From an uncultured Clostridia bacterium (GTDB lineage Bacteria; Bacillota; Clostridia; Christensenellales; UBA1242): DNA of 62,210 nucleotides. Both the position numbers and the translations under genes were made by a program. The notes under the pieces were generated by a model. The model did no database searches, was not told the DNA's origin, and saw only the letters and a list, made by a program, of their open reading frames with translations. Below are positions 9,681-18,033 of the stretch, piece by piece. Position 1 is the first letter of the stretch. Each line of letters starts with the position of its first letter. The stretch is taken from assembly GCA_944376845.1 (NCBI GenBank), contig CALWDZ010000008.1:1-62210 (forward strand), read 5' to 3'.

Positions 9681-9710
9681 AAGACTTGTTCACTTGAACA
9701 GGTCTTTTTT
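9681..9710 (+). terminator. Rho-independent terminator of the GLUG gene
   Basis: AAGACTTGTTCA pairs with TGAACAGGTCTT (one mismatch) and runs into a T tract, 11 bases after the stop codon. Confidence 0.85.
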
Positions 9711-9716
9711 ATGTGA

Positions 9717-9745
9717 TTGCATTTTTATAATAATAATGATAAAAT
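9717..9745 (+). promoter_or_regulatory. SigA-type promoter of the BpsA-like gene
   Basis: TTGCAT at 9717-9722, a 17-base spacer and TAAAAT at 9740-9745, followed by CAGGA and ATG at 9765. Confidence 0.7.
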
Positions 9746-9764
9746 TTAATCTATCAGGAAATTT

Positions 9765-11309
9765 ATGATTCAAGACGATATAAGACAAATATGTTATGAA
9801 AAATTTGGTAGTTATAGTAAATTGGCTTTAAAAATTTTATATGAAGCACATAATTTTTCTAATGTTCACCAATTATGTTTTAATACTGGAGTAAGTTATA
9901 AATTTGTTAAAGATGTTTTGTATGAGTTTGCAATTTGCAATGGTGATGATTATATTATAAATGAAAGTTATGATTTTGCTAAAATTTATAACACAATTAC
10001 ATTTTCTCAAATTCAACAATATGAAAATGAAATAGAAAATTTAATTAGTCAGTTCAAACATCATAACAAAAGTTTGGACCATGTTTCAGCAACTGCAAAC
10101 ACCTTATTAAAACGTGTGGAGTTTATATTTAATAATATTGATATTAAATATTCAAAAATATTGTTTCTGGGTGACCACGATTTTACGAGTATAGTACTTG
10201 CATATGTTTTGAATAAATTAAATTTAGATTATTCAATTTGTGTTGTTGATATTGATGATAATGTACTTAATTTTATTTGCGATACTGCACAAAAATACAA
10301 TTTAAAGTTGACAGTTTTGCATAGTGATTTTAGATTTGGTATTCCTACTAACTTTTTTGGAGCGTTTGATTTGATATTTTCAGATCCGCCATATACTCCA
10401 GAAGGTATGTCATTGTTTTTACAAAGAGCAATTAAATGCGCTAAAAATAAGTTTTCTTCTATTTATTTATGTTACAAAACAGCAGAACTATCACCCGCTA
10501 TTGGTTTAAAAGTACAAAAAGAACTTTTGAAAAGTCATATTTATTTTAGGGCAATTTTGCCAAATTTTAATGTTTATACTGCTGCTGAAGCGCTTGGATA
10601 TAGAAGTGATTTGTATGTATGTAGTTTGACGTCAAAATGTTTTGATAATAAAAATTGTATAAATTCTTATGACATCTATACACATGGAAATAACTCCATT
10701 GAAGCGAAAAGACCAGTTAAAATTGATTATCAAGAAATTGTAAACTTGCTAAGCAATATGTTAAAGACTAAATCAAGTTTAATTAAAATTGTGTCTGATA
10801 AAAAATTTAATAGTGACAATTCAATACTAATTGACGTTTTTTATAAGCAAAAGCGTAATAAAAACACAAATTATCCCAAAGAAAGTGTTTTTGTATTTGA
10901 TTTTACTTATCAAAATGTGGATGTAATTGATTTAAGAAATTTTATAATGTCTGACAAAAAATTGCAATTTGGTATTTTTTTAAACAATCAAACAAAAGTT
11001 TTAAAAAATGATAAATACAAGGCTATATTATCTCTATACAATGTGAATGAAATATATAAAAATGACACTTATTCAATAAATTCATTTGAACTAAAGAACG
11101 AAGTTCTTTTATCTAATAAAAAAGTTATGTTATACAAAAATTCTAACTTAAAAAATGCTTATGTAAGTTGTGTAACGCAAAACAATGCTATAACAAAAAA
11201 TCAAGCCAGAGAAGAATTTAACAAACTGCCTATCAAACATTATGGTGAAGCCATGGTTTTTGATTTGCCACTGTTTGAACTAGAGAGATTATATGAAAGT
11301 TTGAAATAA
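9765..11309 (+). CDS. BpsA-like (branched-chain polyamine synthase family) aminopropyltransferase with extra C-terminal domain
   Basis: The 514-residue protein has a winged-helix-like N-terminus (residues ~15-70) and then a Rossmann domain with GDHDFTS (136-142), VVDIDD (161-165) and SDPPYTPEG (206-214). This order matches archaeal and thermophile N4-bis(aminopropyl)spermidine synthase (GDDDLTS, DIDER, DPP), which transfers aminopropyl groups from decarboxylated SAM to make branched polyamines. The second residue pair differs (GDHD instead of GDDD). About 200 C-terminal residues (from ~300) match nothing I know. The gene stands alone between a promoter and a terminator, with no speD or speE beside it, so the substrate is inferred. 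Confidence 0.65.
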   Translation: MIQDDIRQICYEKFGSYSKLALKILYEAHNFSNVHQLCFNTGVSYKFVKDVLYEFAICNGDDYIINESYDFAKIYNTITFSQIQQYENEIENLISQFKHHNKSLDHVSATANTLLKRVEFIFNNIDIKYSKILFLGDHDFTSIVLAYVLNKLNLDYSICVVDIDDNVLNFICDTAQKYNLKLTVLHSDFRFGIPTNFFGAFDLIFSDPPYTPEGMSLFLQRAIKCAKNKFSSIYLCYKTAELSPAIGLKVQKELLKSHIYFRAILPNFNVYTAAEALGYRSDLYVCSLTSKCFDNKNCINSYDIYTHGNNSIEAKRPVKIDYQEIVNLLSNMLKTKSSLIKIVSDKKFNSDNSILIDVFYKQKRNKNTNYPKESVFVFDFTYQNVDVIDLRNFIMSDKKLQFGIFLNNQTKVLKNDKYKAILSLYNVNEIYKNDTYSINSFELKNEVLLSNKKVMLYKNSNLKNAYVSCVTQNNAITKNQAREEFNKLPIKHYGEAMVFDLPLFELERLYESLK

Positions 11310-11318
11310 GACAAAAAA

Positions 11319-11352
11319 ACACCAACGAATAAAAACGTTGGTGTATTTTTTT
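11319..11352. terminator. Bidirectional terminator between the BpsA-like gene and spoVG
   Basis: ACACCAACG pairs with CGTTGGTGT, with A-rich sequence on the left and a T tract on the right, so it can serve the converging genes on both strands. Confidence 0.85.
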
Positions 11353-11360
11353 AATACTTA

Positions 11361-11639
11361 CTATTCTTCTGCTGGTGCATTAGCAAGTTCTTTTTCATAA
11401 GCCTCAATAACTTTTTTGCTAATCATTTCACGTGTTTCAGTGTTGATTGGGTGGACTATGTCTTTGAATTCGCCTTCAGGAGTTTTTCTTGATGGCATTG
11501 CAATAAACAATCCGTCAGTTCCACTGATAACCTTGATGTCATGAATTACGAAGCAATCATCAATTGTTATGCTTGCTGCTGCTTTGAGTTTTGAGTCTTC
11601 CTTTTTTACTAGTCTTACTCTAACTTCTGTAATGTTCAT
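11361..11639 (-). CDS. spoVG: SpoVG, RNA-binding regulator
   Basis: The 92-residue protein aligns along its full length with Spo[13 protein letters not shown] at the start, [16 protein letters not shown] and [23 protein letters not shown] in the core. SpoVG is a small nucleic-acid-binding protein affecting septation, sporulation and virulence in Bacillota. The usual variable acidic tail is present. AAAGGAGATG precedes the ATG, and the minus-strand promoter TTGCCA-17-TATAAA lies 31 bases upstream. It is divergent from murC. Confidence 0.97.
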   Translation of the reverse strand: MNITEVRVRLVKKEDSKLKAAASITIDDCFVIHDIKVISGTDGLFIAMPSRKTPEGEFKDIVHPINTETREMISKKVIEAYEKELANAPAEE

Positions 11640-11669
11640 TTTTGCATCTCCTTTATATTTGCTATGTCC

Positions 11670-11698
11670 TTTATATCACAAAATAATACAATTGGCAA
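11670..11698 (-). promoter_or_regulatory. SigA-type promoter of spoVG
   Basis: On the minus strand TTGCCA (11698-11693), a 17-base spacer and TATAAA (11675-11670) precede the spoVG Shine-Dalgarno. The known Bacillus spoVG promoter is SigH-dependent; here a SigA-like site is what is visible. Confidence 0.6.
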
Positions 11699-11770
11699 AT
11701 ATTTTAACAAAATTTTTATCTTTGCTATATGTAGGGTGTCAATATGTTAATTTTTTTCATATAAAACTAT

Positions 11771-13048
11771 ATGAAATACCATTTTGTTGGCATATGTGGA
11801 ATAAGTATGTCCGCACTTGCTGTGCATTTACGAAATAGCGGGCACATAGTTCAAGGGTCAGATATAAATCATGGAGATATGGCAAAAAATCTTGAAGCAG
11901 AAGGTATTAAGGTGTTCGCCCATCATAATAAGAATAACATTAAAGATTGCGATGTTTTAGTATATAATTTTGCTATTGATGAAAATAACGAAGAGATAGT
12001 TTATGCGAAACAAAACAATATAAAAATAATTTCTCGTGCTGACCTTTTGGAAGAGATTAGTAAAGAATATAAAAATGTGATAGCAATTGCTGGTTCTCAC
12101 GGGAAGACTACTACTGCGGCAATGATGTATTCTTGTTTAAAGTGTGCGAAGTTAAATCCAACACTTCACATTGGTGGCATAATAGAAGCGCAAAAGTTTG
12201 GATATGTTGAAGGTGATAAAAACTATTTTGTAACAGAAGCATGCGAATTTCATGATAGTTTTTTAGCACTCAAACCAAATATTGGCATAATACTCAATAT
12301 TGAGCCTGAACATTTAGACTATTTTAAAACTTTTGATAATGAAGTAAATTCATACATCAAATTTGCAAATAATTGCAAAGATGTTATAGTTACGCAAGAT
12401 TTAAGTGGTTTTGAGAATATAACTACTAATATTTGTGCAAAAAACATTGAACTTGTAAATCATAGATACCATTTTGATGTGTACATAGACAGTGAATATT
12501 TCATGCATATAGACTTAAATATTCTTGGCAAGTACAACATACAAAATGCACTATGTGTTATTGCTGCATGCAAAAAACTTGGAATAGACAAACAGTATAT
12601 ATATCTCGGTCTTAAAAATGCGGCTAACATAAAACGACGTTTTGAGGTAATAAAAACTAAGCCTGTCTTATTGGTTCATGACTATGCACATCATCCAACA
12701 CAAGTAGAAAAGACGATTGCGACATTTCGTGAATGTTGCAGTGGTAAAATTTTGGTAATATTTCAACCTCATACTTATTCGCGCACAAAAGCATTTTTTA
12801 ATCAGTTTTTAGATTGCTTTAATTGTGCTGATGAAATTTTTATTTTAAAAACTTATGCGGCAAGAGAAAAATATGACAAAAACGCCAGTGCATTTATGTT
12901 ATACAAGCACTTAAAAAATAAGAAAAAGTGCAGATATTTTGCTGACTTTAAAAGAGCCCAAAAGGCGGTGCAAAGTGAGATTGATAAAGGTTTTAATGTA
13001 ATCTTTTTAGGCGCTGGTGACATAGATGAATTAGCGTACACTTTTTAA
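11771..13048 (+). CDS. murC: UDP-N-acetylmuramate--L-alanine ligase
   Basis: MurC adds L-Ala to UDP-MurNAc with ATP in cytosolic peptidoglycan precursor synthesis. The 425-residue protein shows the N-terminal Rossmann FVGICGISMSALA (residues 5-17), the ATP-binding GSHGKTTT loop (108-115), the EACEFHDSF and NIEPEHLDYF Mur motifs, and the C-terminal HDYAHHPTQ segment. It is slightly shorter than the usual ~450-460. No Shine-Dalgarno is visible; a TATAAA (11760-11765) lies five bases before the ATG, without a convincing -35. Confidence 0.97.
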   Translation: MKYHFVGICGISMSALAVHLRNSGHIVQGSDINHGDMAKNLEAEGIKVFAHHNKNNIKDCDVLVYNFAIDENNEEIVYAKQNNIKIISRADLLEEISKEYKNVIAIAGSHGKTTTAAMMYSCLKCAKLNPTLHIGGIIEAQKFGYVEGDKNYFVTEACEFHDSFLALKPNIGIILNIEPEHLDYFKTFDNEVNSYIKFANNCKDVIVTQDLSGFENITTNICAKNIELVNHRYHFDVYIDSEYFMHIDLNILGKYNIQNALCVIAACKKLGIDKQYIYLGLKNAANIKRRFEVIKTKPVLLVHDYAHHPTQVEKTIATFRECCSGKILVIFQPHTYSRTKAFFNQFLDCFNCADEIFILKTYAAREKYDKNASAFMLYKHLKNKKKCRYFADFKRAQKAVQSEIDKGFNVIFLGAGDIDELAYTF

Positions 13049-13058
13049 AAAAATTTGG

Positions 13059-13087
13059 TTGACAACTATATTTTTATATGCTAAGAT
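13059..13087 (+). promoter_or_regulatory. SigA-type promoter of rpmE
   Basis: TTGACA at 13059-13064, a 17-base spacer and TAAGAT at 13082-13087, followed by GAAGGTGA and the ATG at 13122. Confidence 0.8.
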
Positions 13088-13121
13088 ATATCAGCGAAAT
13101 TATTTAAGAAGGTGAAACATT

Positions 13122-13325
13122 ATGAAACAAGACATACATCCAAATTATCATGAAGTCACAGTTACTTGTGCTTGTGGCAACACATTCAAAACTGGTTCTT
13201 GTGTCAAAGGTGACACAATAAAGGTTGATATTTGTAACAAATGTCATCCATTCTTTTCTGGAAAACAAAAAATCGTCGATGTTGGCGGAAGAGTGGAAAA
13301 ATTCAAAAAAACACACAATATTTAG
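13122..13325 (+). CDS. rpmE: 50S ribosomal protein L31 (zinc-binding type)
   Basis: This 67-residue protein begins [16 protein letters not shown] and keeps the four zinc-ligand cysteines (CAC near 16-18 and CNKC near 37-40), so it is the C+ form of L31. [15 protein letters not shown] is the usual C-terminal signature. It has its own promoter and terminator. In many Bacillota rpmE heads a run with a DUF1385 gene, prmC and prfA, and the same order is kept here. Confidence 0.97.
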   Translation: MKQDIHPNYHEVTVTCACGNTFKTGSCVKGDTIKVDICNKCHPFFSGKQKIVDVGGRVEKFKKTHNI

Positions 13326-13332
13326 TTTTTGT

Positions 13333-13358
13333 CACAACCTTAAAGGTTGTGTTTTTTT
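13333..13358 (+). terminator. Rho-independent terminator of rpmE
   Basis: CACAACCTT pairs with AAGGTTGTG around a single base and is followed by seven T residues. Confidence 0.9.
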
Positions 13359-13398
13359 ATTTGTTTTAAAATAATAATAATAAGTCCATAATATTTTT

Positions 13399-15099
13399 AT
13401 GAAAAAAATATTTACACTCCCTTGCCTTTATGGTGTTGGATTTTATTATAACAAAAATTGCGCCATAAGTTATGTTGACCAAAATGGCAAATCTCATATT
13501 GTTTCAGAGAAAAACAAAGCAAAAATTATATATCACAATTTTGTTTTTTTAAGAGGGCTTGAATATCTTATTTTCGGCTTGTATTATTTTATTAAAAATA
13601 TAATAAAAATGCCTTTTGATTTTAAAGAAAATGGTGCCATAAAAAGTGCTTCCAAATCTTTAAATATTTCGGTCAGATATATTCTAATGTCGCTTTTTAT
13701 TTTATTGGCACTTGCTGTTTCACTGCTTTTATTTGGTTATGTTCCTGTTAGGTTATCTGTACTTATAACTGGTTATAATCAAAGCGCTTTTTTAACTAAA
13801 TTTATTGTGGCGCTTATAAAAGTTACACTTGTGTATGCTGTGTTACTTTCGGTAAAATATCTTATTCCTTTTAGGCAGTTTTACAGGTTTAACTCATGCG
13901 GAAACTTTATAACAGACGATGTAGTTCATAAACCAACCAATTTTTTAAATTATATTGTGTTTGGTTTTTGCTTTAGTTTTATAGTGGTATCTTTTGTTGG
14001 ACTTACAGCAAACAATTTTTTAAAGCCTATTTTAAACTTGCTAATTTCTATATTTTGTTTTACAATTGCTTATGAAATACTGCTACTGCTTGACAATAGT
14101 AAACTTTCTTGGCTAAAAAAGAGTTGCATTATCACATCATTTTTGGTTAATGAAAAACCAACGAACACAGAAGTTTATATTGCTTTGTCGGCGTACAGTG
14201 AAGTGAAATTTATGAATACAAAGAAAAGAGATATTGTAAGCACAGAAGATTTTAAAGAAGGAGAAGTTAGTTTTTCTTCTATTTATGCTGAGAGTAAACT
14301 AAAACTTAAAAATGCCGGAATAACTGACGATAGTGAACTAGATTTTCTTATATGTGAAGTGCTTAACGTCAAACGTGGCAAACTTAGGCTTATAACAAAA
14401 ATTAAGCAGACTCAGAAAAAACAAATAGAAGATGCAGTAAAACGAAGAATAGCAGGTGAGCCAATTACAAAAATATTTGGTCATACAAATTTTTATGGCT
14501 ATGATTTTATTGTAACAAAGGATGTGTTATCGCCTAGGCAAGAAACAGAGATTTTGGTTGAAACTGTACTTAAACAAATAAAAGGGAAAGTGCGAGTTTT
14601 AGATTTGTGTACAGGAAGTGGAATTATTGCTATTTGTATTGCAAAAAAATCCAATGCTACTGTTGTTGCAACAGATATTTCATCACGAGCACTGGATATT
14701 GCACAAAAAAATGCTGAAAAAAATAATGTAAAAGTTACTTTTAAAAAATCCGATTTGTTTTTAAACTTGAAAAGCATAAAGAAGTTTGATATAATAGTTA
14801 GTAATCCACCATATATACCAACAGAGGAAATTGAGAATTTAGATGTTGAGGTCAAAAATTATGACCCACATATTTCACTTGATGGAGGGCAAGATGGACT
14901 TTTATTTTATAGTAATATCATTTCACAGGCGCCATCTTTTTTGACAAAGGGTGGGAAAATCTTTTTTGAAGTAGGCAAAGGTCAAAGTTTAGATGTTGCT
15001 AAACTTTTAGAAAAAGATTTTGAAAAGATAAATATAATAAAAGACTATAATAAGATAAATAGAGTGGTTTATGCCACAAAGAAAATAAAGAAAGGATAG
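13399..15099 (+). CDS. prmC: Fusion of a DUF1385 (YqhQ-like) membrane domain with PrmC release-factor glutamine methyltransferase
   Basis: The 566-residue protein has two parts. Residues ~1-270 carry FVFLRGLEYLIFGLYYFI and four or five membrane spans like DUF1385 proteins, but the hallmark GGQAVIEGVMMR near the N-terminus is replaced by LPCLYGVGFYYN. Residues ~295-566 are PrmC: a helical N-domain, VLDLCTGSGIIAICIA (SAM loop) and the catalytic VSNPPYIP. PrmC methylates the Gln of the GGQ loop of release factors, and prfA is the next gene 5 bases away. No stop or frameshift separates the two halves. CATAAT lies six bases before the ATG and there is no Shine-Dalgarno. Confidence 0.9.
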   Translation: MKKIFTLPCLYGVGFYYNKNCAISYVDQNGKSHIVSEKNKAKIIYHNFVFLRGLEYLIFGLYYFIKNIIKMPFDFKENGAIKSASKSLNISVRYILMSLFILLALAVSLLLFGYVPVRLSVLITGYNQSAFLTKFIVALIKVTLVYAVLLSVKYLIPFRQFYRFNSCGNFITDDVVHKPTNFLNYIVFGFCFSFIVVSFVGLTANNFLKPILNLLISIFCFTIAYEILLLLDNSKLSWLKKSCIITSFLVNEKPTNTEVYIALSAYSEVKFMNTKKRDIVSTEDFKEGEVSFSSIYAESKLKLKNAGITDDSELDFLICEVLNVKRGKLRLITKIKQTQKKQIEDAVKRRIAGEPITKIFGHTNFYGYDFIVTKDVLSPRQETEILVETVLKQIKGKVRVLDLCTGSGIIAICIAKKSNATVVATDISSRALDIAQKNAEKNNVKVTFKKSDLFLNLKSIKKFDIIVSNPPYIPTEEIENLDVEVKNYDPHISLDGGQDGLLFYSNIISQAPSFLTKGGKIFFEVGKGQSLDVAKLLEKDFEKINIIKDYNKINRVVYATKKIKKG

Positions 15100-15104
15100 A
15101 AATT

Positions 15105-16178
15105 ATGTTAGAGCAGACAACAAAGATTAAACAAAGATATGACGAATTGACAAAACTTGTAATTGACCCAGAAGTCATTGCAGATAACAAACGTTGGCAA
15201 AAATTAGTAAAAGAACGTAGTAGTATTGAAGAAATTGCAAATTGTCATGATGCGCTCATTAAACTTCAAAAAAACTTAGAAGATAGTAAAAATATTTTGA
15301 AAGTTGAAACTGACCCAGAAATGATTGAAGTATTCAAAGAAGATGTTTTAAACACCGAAAAACAAATTCATGACCTTAACGATAAACTTCAAATACTTTT
15401 GCTTCCAAAAGATGAAAATGATGATAAAAACGTCATTCTTGAAATTCGTCCTGCCGCTGGCGGTGAGGAATCATCACTTTTTGCCAGCGAACTTATGAAT
15501 ATGTACATAAGGTATGCCGAGCGCAATAACTGGCAAGTTGAAGTAAATGAACTTGAAGAAACTGAACTAGGTGGACTAAAGCAATGTAGCATCACCATAA
15601 AAGGTACAGATGTTTATAGTAAACTTAAATATGAAAGTGGTGTTCATCGTGTGCAACGTGTTCCAGAAACAGAAAGTCAAGGCCGTGTACATACATCAAC
15701 TGTAACTGTTGCGGTGCTTCCTGAAATGGAAGAAGTTGATTTTGAAATCTTGGATAAAGATTTAAGAATAGACACCTATAGGTCAAGCGGTGCTGGTGGA
15801 CAGCATGTAAATAAAACTGAGAGTGCCATAAGAATAACACACTTGCCAACAGGCATTGTTGTCGCTTGTCAAGATGAGCGTTCACAAATAAAGAATCGTG
15901 AAAAAGCAATGAACATTTTAAAGTCAAAACTTTACGATTACTACAAAACTCAAATCGACACAAAGTATAGCCAAGATAGAAAAAATCAGGTTGGTACTGG
16001 TGATAGGAGTGAACGCATACGCACATACAACTTCCCACAAGGAAGAATTACAGACCATAGAATAAATTACTCAATGTTTAATATGACAACCTTTTTAGAC
16101 GGCGATATTGAAGAGATGATAGAACAATTACAAAAATATGACCAACAAAAGAAATTGGAAAATTTGTCATTAAAATAG
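15105..16178 (+). CDS. prfA: Peptide chain release factor 1
   Basis: RF1 terminates translation at UAA and UAG. The 357-residue protein has the codon-recognition PxT tripeptide as PET (HRVQRVPETESQGR) and the catalytic GGQ in SSGAGGQHVNKTESA. The length is standard. It follows prmC by 5 bases with AAGGATAG as Shine-Dalgarno, so the enzyme and its substrate are made together. The gene after it begins 12 bases downstream and is probably in the same operon. Confidence 0.98.
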   Translation: MLEQTTKIKQRYDELTKLVIDPEVIADNKRWQKLVKERSSIEEIANCHDALIKLQKNLEDSKNILKVETDPEMIEVFKEDVLNTEKQIHDLNDKLQILLLPKDENDDKNVILEIRPAAGGEESSLFASELMNMYIRYAERNNWQVEVNELEETELGGLKQCSITIKGTDVYSKLKYESGVHRVQRVPETESQGRVHTSTVTVAVLPEMEEVDFEILDKDLRIDTYRSSGAGGQHVNKTESAIRITHLPTGIVVACQDERSQIKNREKAMNILKSKLYDYYKTQIDTKYSQDRKNQVGTGDRSERIRTYNFPQGRITDHRINYSMFNMTTFLDGDIEEMIEQLQKYDQQKKLENLSLK

Positions 16179-16190
16179 AAAGGAGGGAAA

Positions 16191-17390
16191 ATGTCAAGTT
16201 ATCAAAAGTTTATAAGAGATAATGATGCCATGAGCGGAGCGCTCCTTGGTGGATTTAATGAAGACGATAAATATGTTGTGCCTTCCAGTGTGATATCTGA
16301 ACTTTTAAAAATAAAAAAATTGATTACAAAATATACATTAGAATACATAGTTTGTCATGCAGAAATTTCTGATTATAAAATAAACTTTTTAATAAAATAT
16401 GTAGATGATAACCTTGACAACAAAAGATATGCCTCACTTTATTTAATAGAAAATTATGAAAGTATGGGCAAAAAAATTGAACTTTCATCGTTTGTAGCAA
16501 GTTTTTCACATTTAAATGATGTTGCATATTTTGATGCTTTGAAAACTACATTTAATCTTTATACTATTGAGGACCTAGGTGAAGGTAAGTCCATAAAAGA
16601 TGAAAATGAAGTACTTGCAAGCATTTTAAATGGTAGTAAAAAGACATCGCAAATAATGATTTTAAGTATGGGCAATGAAAACCGAAAGTATGTAAACAGT
16701 GTGCTCAAAGTGCTTAAAAATACATCTCAGTTTGATGTTTTATATAAAATTTTTAAAGAACAAATTTCACTTATAAAAATCGATAAAAATACAGCCAAGT
16801 ATTTTAATGAAGTAAAAAAAGTGCTTGATGCTTTAGTTATCAAACATTATTCTGAATTTAGTGAGTCCACAAGAATTTATCTTGACCAAATAAATAAAGA
16901 CTACATGCAAAAGTATAAAATGATGAAAGAAAAATCCACATCACAAGATGTACCTGTGGCTGAGTCAAAAAAGAAAGGTGGAAAGGGCAAGGATAAAGGC
17001 AAAAGTAAGGGCAAAAGTTCCTCATACAAACCTTTTGATTTTGGTTTAGGGAAGTATTCGTTTGATTATAAATTTGACGAGGGTTTATCGCAAAGTCAAG
17101 AAAAAACAAAAGACATTGGTCCATCGCATCCACACATTCAATCGGCAGAACAAAAGATGCGTCCAGCATTTGACAAAGAGTTTTTACAAGATACAAAAGT
17201 GTCATTAACAAAGGAATCTTCAGAATTAAATACTGATACCATGGAAAATGTTTCGTCAAAATCACAGACAAGATCGATGCAAAAAGAAGTTGCAGAGATG
17301 GCAGATGACGAGATAGACGAAAAGGGTAGCCAAAAAATTCATATCGAAAAAAGCATTCATGTTGAAGAAAGTTTTGAATTATCTTTTTAA
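16191..17390 (+). CDS. Hypothetical cytosolic protein with lysine/glycine-rich linker
   Basis: This 399-residue protein has no signal peptide or membrane span. Residues 1-245 look all-alpha (ARM/HEAT-like in character). Residues ~258-282 are a low-complexity linker of KKKGGKGKDKGKSKGKSS type, and the C-terminal 110 residues are charged and probably disordered. A strong AAAGGAGGG Shine-Dalgarno and a 12-base gap behind prfA suggest translation-linked expression. I do not recognise the family; the basic linker could bind nucleic acid, which is inference. Confidence 0.6.
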   Translation: MSSYQKFIRDNDAMSGALLGGFNEDDKYVVPSSVISELLKIKKLITKYTLEYIVCHAEISDYKINFLIKYVDDNLDNKRYASLYLIENYESMGKKIELSSFVASFSHLNDVAYFDALKTTFNLYTIEDLGEGKSIKDENEVLASILNGSKKTSQIMILSMGNENRKYVNSVLKVLKNTSQFDVLYKIFKEQISLIKIDKNTAKYFNEVKKVLDALVIKHYSEFSESTRIYLDQINKDYMQKYKMMKEKSTSQDVPVAESKKKGGKGKDKGKSKGKSSSYKPFDFGLGKYSFDYKFDEGLSQSQEKTKDIGPSHPHIQSAEQKMRPAFDKEFLQDTKVSLTKESSELNTDTMENVSSKSQTRSMQKEVAEMADDEIDEKGSQKIHIEKSIHVEESFELSF

Positions 17391-17394
17391 AAAA

Positions 17395-17430
17395 AAACTT
17401 TATACTAAGGAAGTATAAAGTTTTTTTAAT
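17395..17430. terminator. Bidirectional terminator between converging genes
   Basis: AAACTTTATACT pairs with AGTATAAAGTTT around a short loop, with A residues to the left and T residues to the right. Confidence 0.85.
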
Positions 17431-17447
17431 AGTTTAATAGTTTTAAA

Positions 17448-17921
17448 TTATTTTGACAATTCTTTTTGTTTGTCCATATCTCTTATACGTTTTGACTCTT
17501 GAAGTAATAAAACAGATAAAGATGACTCGTCGAATATAAAATTTTCATTAGCAAGGAATTTAAAAAGTTCTGTCCAGTTAATCATTTTATTGTCAACATA
17601 AGCTTGCTCAACGACAATTCTATGATCTAATATAAGTTTACCAAAACTAACCAAATTGGCTTTAACCTGAGGAATGGTAATTCTGTCTTTTATTGTATCT
17701 ACAAGTGTTTGTAAATATTTTTTCTGTGGATCAGAATCTTCCATAATTTCAATTTCTGTTCTAGTTTTTGCTGTAACTTTTCCACGAGTGCACATTTCGG
17801 TTATGATTGTAATAACCATTTGATTGAAATCAATATACTCTTCTCCAGTCATTTTTGCGTTGATAACTGATAGTGGAACATATATAGGTGTTGGTTTTCT
17901 ATTTTTGTTCTGTTCTGCCAT
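17448..17921 (-). CDS. Hypothetical protein
   Basis: This 157-residue soluble protein begins MAEQNKNRKPTPIYVPLSVINAKM and is otherwise alpha-rich (EEYIDFNQMVITIITEM; ELFKFLANENFIF). There is no signal peptide, membrane span or catalytic motif. It has a good Shine-Dalgarno (AAGGAGAG) and a SigA-type promoter, and is divergent from the SpoVB-like gene. I do not recognise it. Confidence 0.6.
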   Translation of the reverse strand: MAEQNKNRKPTPIYVPLSVINAKMTGEEYIDFNQMVITIITEMCTRGKVTAKTRTEIEIMEDSDPQKKYLQTLVDTIKDRITIPQVKANLVSFGKLILDHRIVVEQAYVDNKMINWTELFKFLANENFIFDESSLSVLLLQESKRIRDMDKQKELSK

Positions 17922-17950
17922 ATCATCTCTCCTTATACTTTATTACTAAA

Positions 17951-17979
17951 AATATATCACATAATTTTATTTTTGTAAA
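17951..17979 (-). promoter_or_regulatory. SigA-type promoter of the 17448-17921 gene
   Basis: On the minus strand TTTACA (17979-17974), a 17-base spacer and TATATT (17956-17951) lie 29 bases before the ATG. Confidence 0.55.
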
Positions 17980-18033
17980 TAGTCAAATGAAAAATTTTTG
18001 CATAAAGATGACTATTCTTCAAAAAATAATGTT

